Assembly (NCBI GenBank): GCA_934754855.1
Contig: CAKVJR010000033.1
Coordinates: forward strand, 1 to 14,389
Direction of reading: 5' to 3'
Length of the DNA: 14,389 nucleotides
Origin: an uncultured Candidatus Melainabacteria bacterium
GTDB taxonomy: Bacteria; Cyanobacteriota; Vampirovibrionia; Gastranaerophilales; Gastranaerophilaceae
Shown piece by piece: positions 13,130-14,389 of the stretch; position 1 is the first letter of the stretch; every line of letters starts with the position of its first letter. Made by a program: the position numbers and the translations under genes. The notes beneath the pieces were generated by a model that ran no database searches, was not told the origin of the DNA, and was given only the letters and a program-made list of their open reading frames with translations.

Positions 13130-13150
13130 TTAATCACCAAAACAAAAAAT

Positions 13151-13477
13151 CTACGTCAAGCCTTTGCCGACGGCATAAATAATACCTGCAGCAAAAACCA
13201 AAAGTTGAATTACGCTATAATATGTCAAACGTTTATATGTCGCAAAATGCCCGATAATAAACGGTGAAAATCCGCAAAATACCAAAATCGGTTTTGCCGG
13301 AACTGCCGCAAAAAACATACTTACAATCGAAAATACAGAGTACAACGACATTATCATAACGCTTATTGTTATGCTTTTTTCACGAATAAATCTGTTTTCG
13401 TGATTATAAAAGAACAATCGTCCCAAAAAGAACGACAAAAATGCCAAAACACTTAACACGATAAAAGCCGTCGTCAT
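13151..13477 (-). CDS. small integral membrane protein of unknown function
   Basis: The 108-residue product is almost entirely hydrophobic, with about four membrane segments (4-23, 36-58, 61-80, 85-103) and a short basic/charged loop around 24-35. I do not recognise a family. The ATG overlaps the stop of the upstream hydrolase gene as ATGA, so the two are translated together, which suggests a functional link or at least a shared operon. No separate ribosome site is needed or seen. It ends before the inverted repeat at 13070-13129. Confidence 0.7.
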   Translation of the reverse strand: MTTAFIVLSVLAFLSFFLGRLFFYNHENRFIREKSITISVMIMSLYSVFSIVSMFFAAVPAKPILVFCGFSPFIIGHFATYKRLTYYSVIQLLVFAAGIIYAVGKGLT

Positions 13478-14298
13478 ACAGTCACCGCCTGTTCTTCGGA
13501 TTTCAAAGAATGTGTATCCAAAAATTCAAGCGATTTTTTGAAAACAAAATCCTTTTCATTATCGTACAAGACCATGTGATAACTGTCTTCGAGGATAATC
13601 AACTGTTTATCCTTTGACGAAACTTCCCGATAAACCTCTTCCGCACCCTTTTTGCTTGCCAAGTCATCTTCTCTCGAATGAATTATCAAAAGTGGAGAAA
13701 TAACAGAGTCTAACTCATATCTTACCTCTTGAGAAAGTTCTAAAAGTTCGTGGAAAGCACACATCGGATAAGTGTCCATTCCTCCGTCAGTCTTTGCAAG
13801 TGCTTTTTTGACAATCTCACGAACACGTTTATTCTTAACGCCGTAAGGTTCGCATTCGGGATATTGATAATAATATCTGAAAACCGTATGAAGCCCAAAA
13901 GGCATAAAACAAGCGTACCAAGGCAATCTCCAACCGTCCAAATATAAAGTTGTCGATAACAAAATCGCACCCTTGACTTTGTCCTGATATTTTTCGCACA
14001 AAGCAAGCGAAACAACCGCACCGAGGCACAATCCGCCTAAATAAACTTCATCATAATCTTCGCATAATTTTTCAAATTGCGAAAACGCATACTCAATCCA
14101 ATCCTCATAAGAAACAGTATAAATATCCTCTTTAAACTCGCCATGCCCGGGCAAACAAGCCCCATAGACGTCATATCCGTGTTCGGATAAAAATTTTCCA
14201 AATTTTTTCATTTCAAAAGGGCTGCCCGTTAGCCCATGGAACAACAGGACAGCCTTTTTTGGGTTATCTTCATTTAAGAATTTGAAAGCCGAACCCAA
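13474..14298 (-). CDS. alpha/beta hydrolase (carboxylesterase-like) with Cys at the nucleophile position
   Basis: The 274-residue protein has the alpha/beta-hydrolase fold of the carboxylesterase/monoacylglycerol-lipase type. LLFHGLTGSPFEMKKF (18-33) is the oxyanion-hole segment, LPGHG (49-53) is the usual second motif, and EDWIEY precedes the nucleophile strand. The elbow is GGLCLGA (88-94), with TGC at 14028-14026, so Cys91 replaces the normal Ser. The Asp (SREDD, 208-212) and His (SYHMV, 239-243) of the triad are present. There is no signal peptide. The TTG at 14298 directly abuts the previous stop and has GAGG nine bases upstream; the next ATG (residue 30) would delete the oxyanion loop. 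The substrate is unknown; Cys nucleophiles are known in dienelactone hydrolases. Confidence 0.85.
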   Translation of the reverse strand: MGSAFKFLNEDNPKKAVLLFHGLTGSPFEMKKFGKFLSEHGYDVYGACLPGHGEFKEDIYTVSYEDWIEYAFSQFEKLCEDYDEVYLGGLCLGAVVSLALCEKYQDKVKGAILLSTTLYLDGWRLPWYACFMPFGLHTVFRYYYQYPECEPYGVKNKRVREIVKKALAKTDGGMDTYPMCAFHELLELSQEVRYELDSVISPLLIIHSREDDLASKKGAEEVYREVSSKDKQLIILEDSYHMVLYDNEKDFVFKKSLEFLDTHSLKSEEQAVTV

Positions 14299-14389
14299 CT
14301 ATTCGCACCTCATTAAGAGTACGTCTAAGAGTTCAAGAGCCATGTCAATTTCTTCTTTTGTGATGAAAACGTTAGGAACAAATGTAATA
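14299..14389 (-). CDS. C-terminal end of a probable class III aminotransferase (partial)
   Basis: Only the last 29 or 30 residues are in the window, ending TKEEIDMALELLDVLLMRCE and stop TAG at 14301-14299. The pattern (a TFVPNVFIT strand, then an EEID-containing terminal helix) resembles the end of PLP-dependent class III aminotransferases such as acetylornithine or 4-aminobutyrate aminotransferase. So short a tail is weak evidence. The hydrolase TTG start follows the stop with no gap, so the two genes share an operon. Confidence 0.35.
   Translation of the reverse strand, partial: ITFVPNVFITKEEIDMALELLDVLLMRCE

Overview
The window is low-GC bacterial DNA with short intergenic spaces, many start/stop overlaps (ATGA or TAATG) and clear Shine-Dalgarno sequences. 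It uses ATG, GTG and TTG starts. TGA works as a stop in several genes, so the standard bacterial code applies. The mix of a secreted type IV pilin-like protein with a GFTLAEV N-terminus, small AT-rich promoters and otherwise ordinary housekeeping genes resembles gut Vampirovibrionia ('Melainabacteria', Gastranaerophilales). That assignment is an inference from protein style, not a proof. The region looks chromosomal. I see no transposase, phage gene, integrase, CRISPR array or rRNA.

Layout. Positions 1-808 (minus) hold the N-terminal half of a citramalate synthase, divergent from adenine deaminase (914-2641, plus). Two hairpin terminators bracket about 200 bases without a gene (2697-2903) that may hold a structured RNA. 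A minus-strand operon, uppS-rdgB (4280-2962), follows, starting from a very clear promoter. Upstream of it on the minus strand are an unusual alpha-amylase-superfamily protein (8177-5898), a nagZ-like hexosaminidase translated from its overlapping ATGA, and a secreted Lys/Ala-rich protein built of 54-bp repeats and closed by a strong terminator.

From 8382 on the plus strand come a membrane-anchored exported protein of unknown function, then a small degenerate STAS-domain protein overlapping rsmI (16S rRNA methyltransferase). The spmA-spmB pair is on the minus strand (11460-10319). An uncharacterised 159-residue protein (11583-12062), tRNA-Leu(GAG) and a pilin-like protein are on the plus strand. 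A convergent minus-strand cluster ends the window: the end of a probable aminotransferase, an alpha/beta hydrolase with Cys in place of the nucleophilic Ser, and a small membrane protein, all tightly coupled.

How the genes fit together. Several relate to central metabolism and the cell envelope: isoleucine precursor synthesis (cimA), purine salvage (ade), nucleotide-pool cleaning (rdgB), undecaprenyl carrier synthesis (uppS), muropeptide recycling (nagZ) and the SpmA/SpmB membrane pair. The least understood parts are the GH13-like protein, the Cys-nucleophile hydrolase, the repeat protein, the STAS-rsmI coupling and the 2.7-2.9 kb gap.
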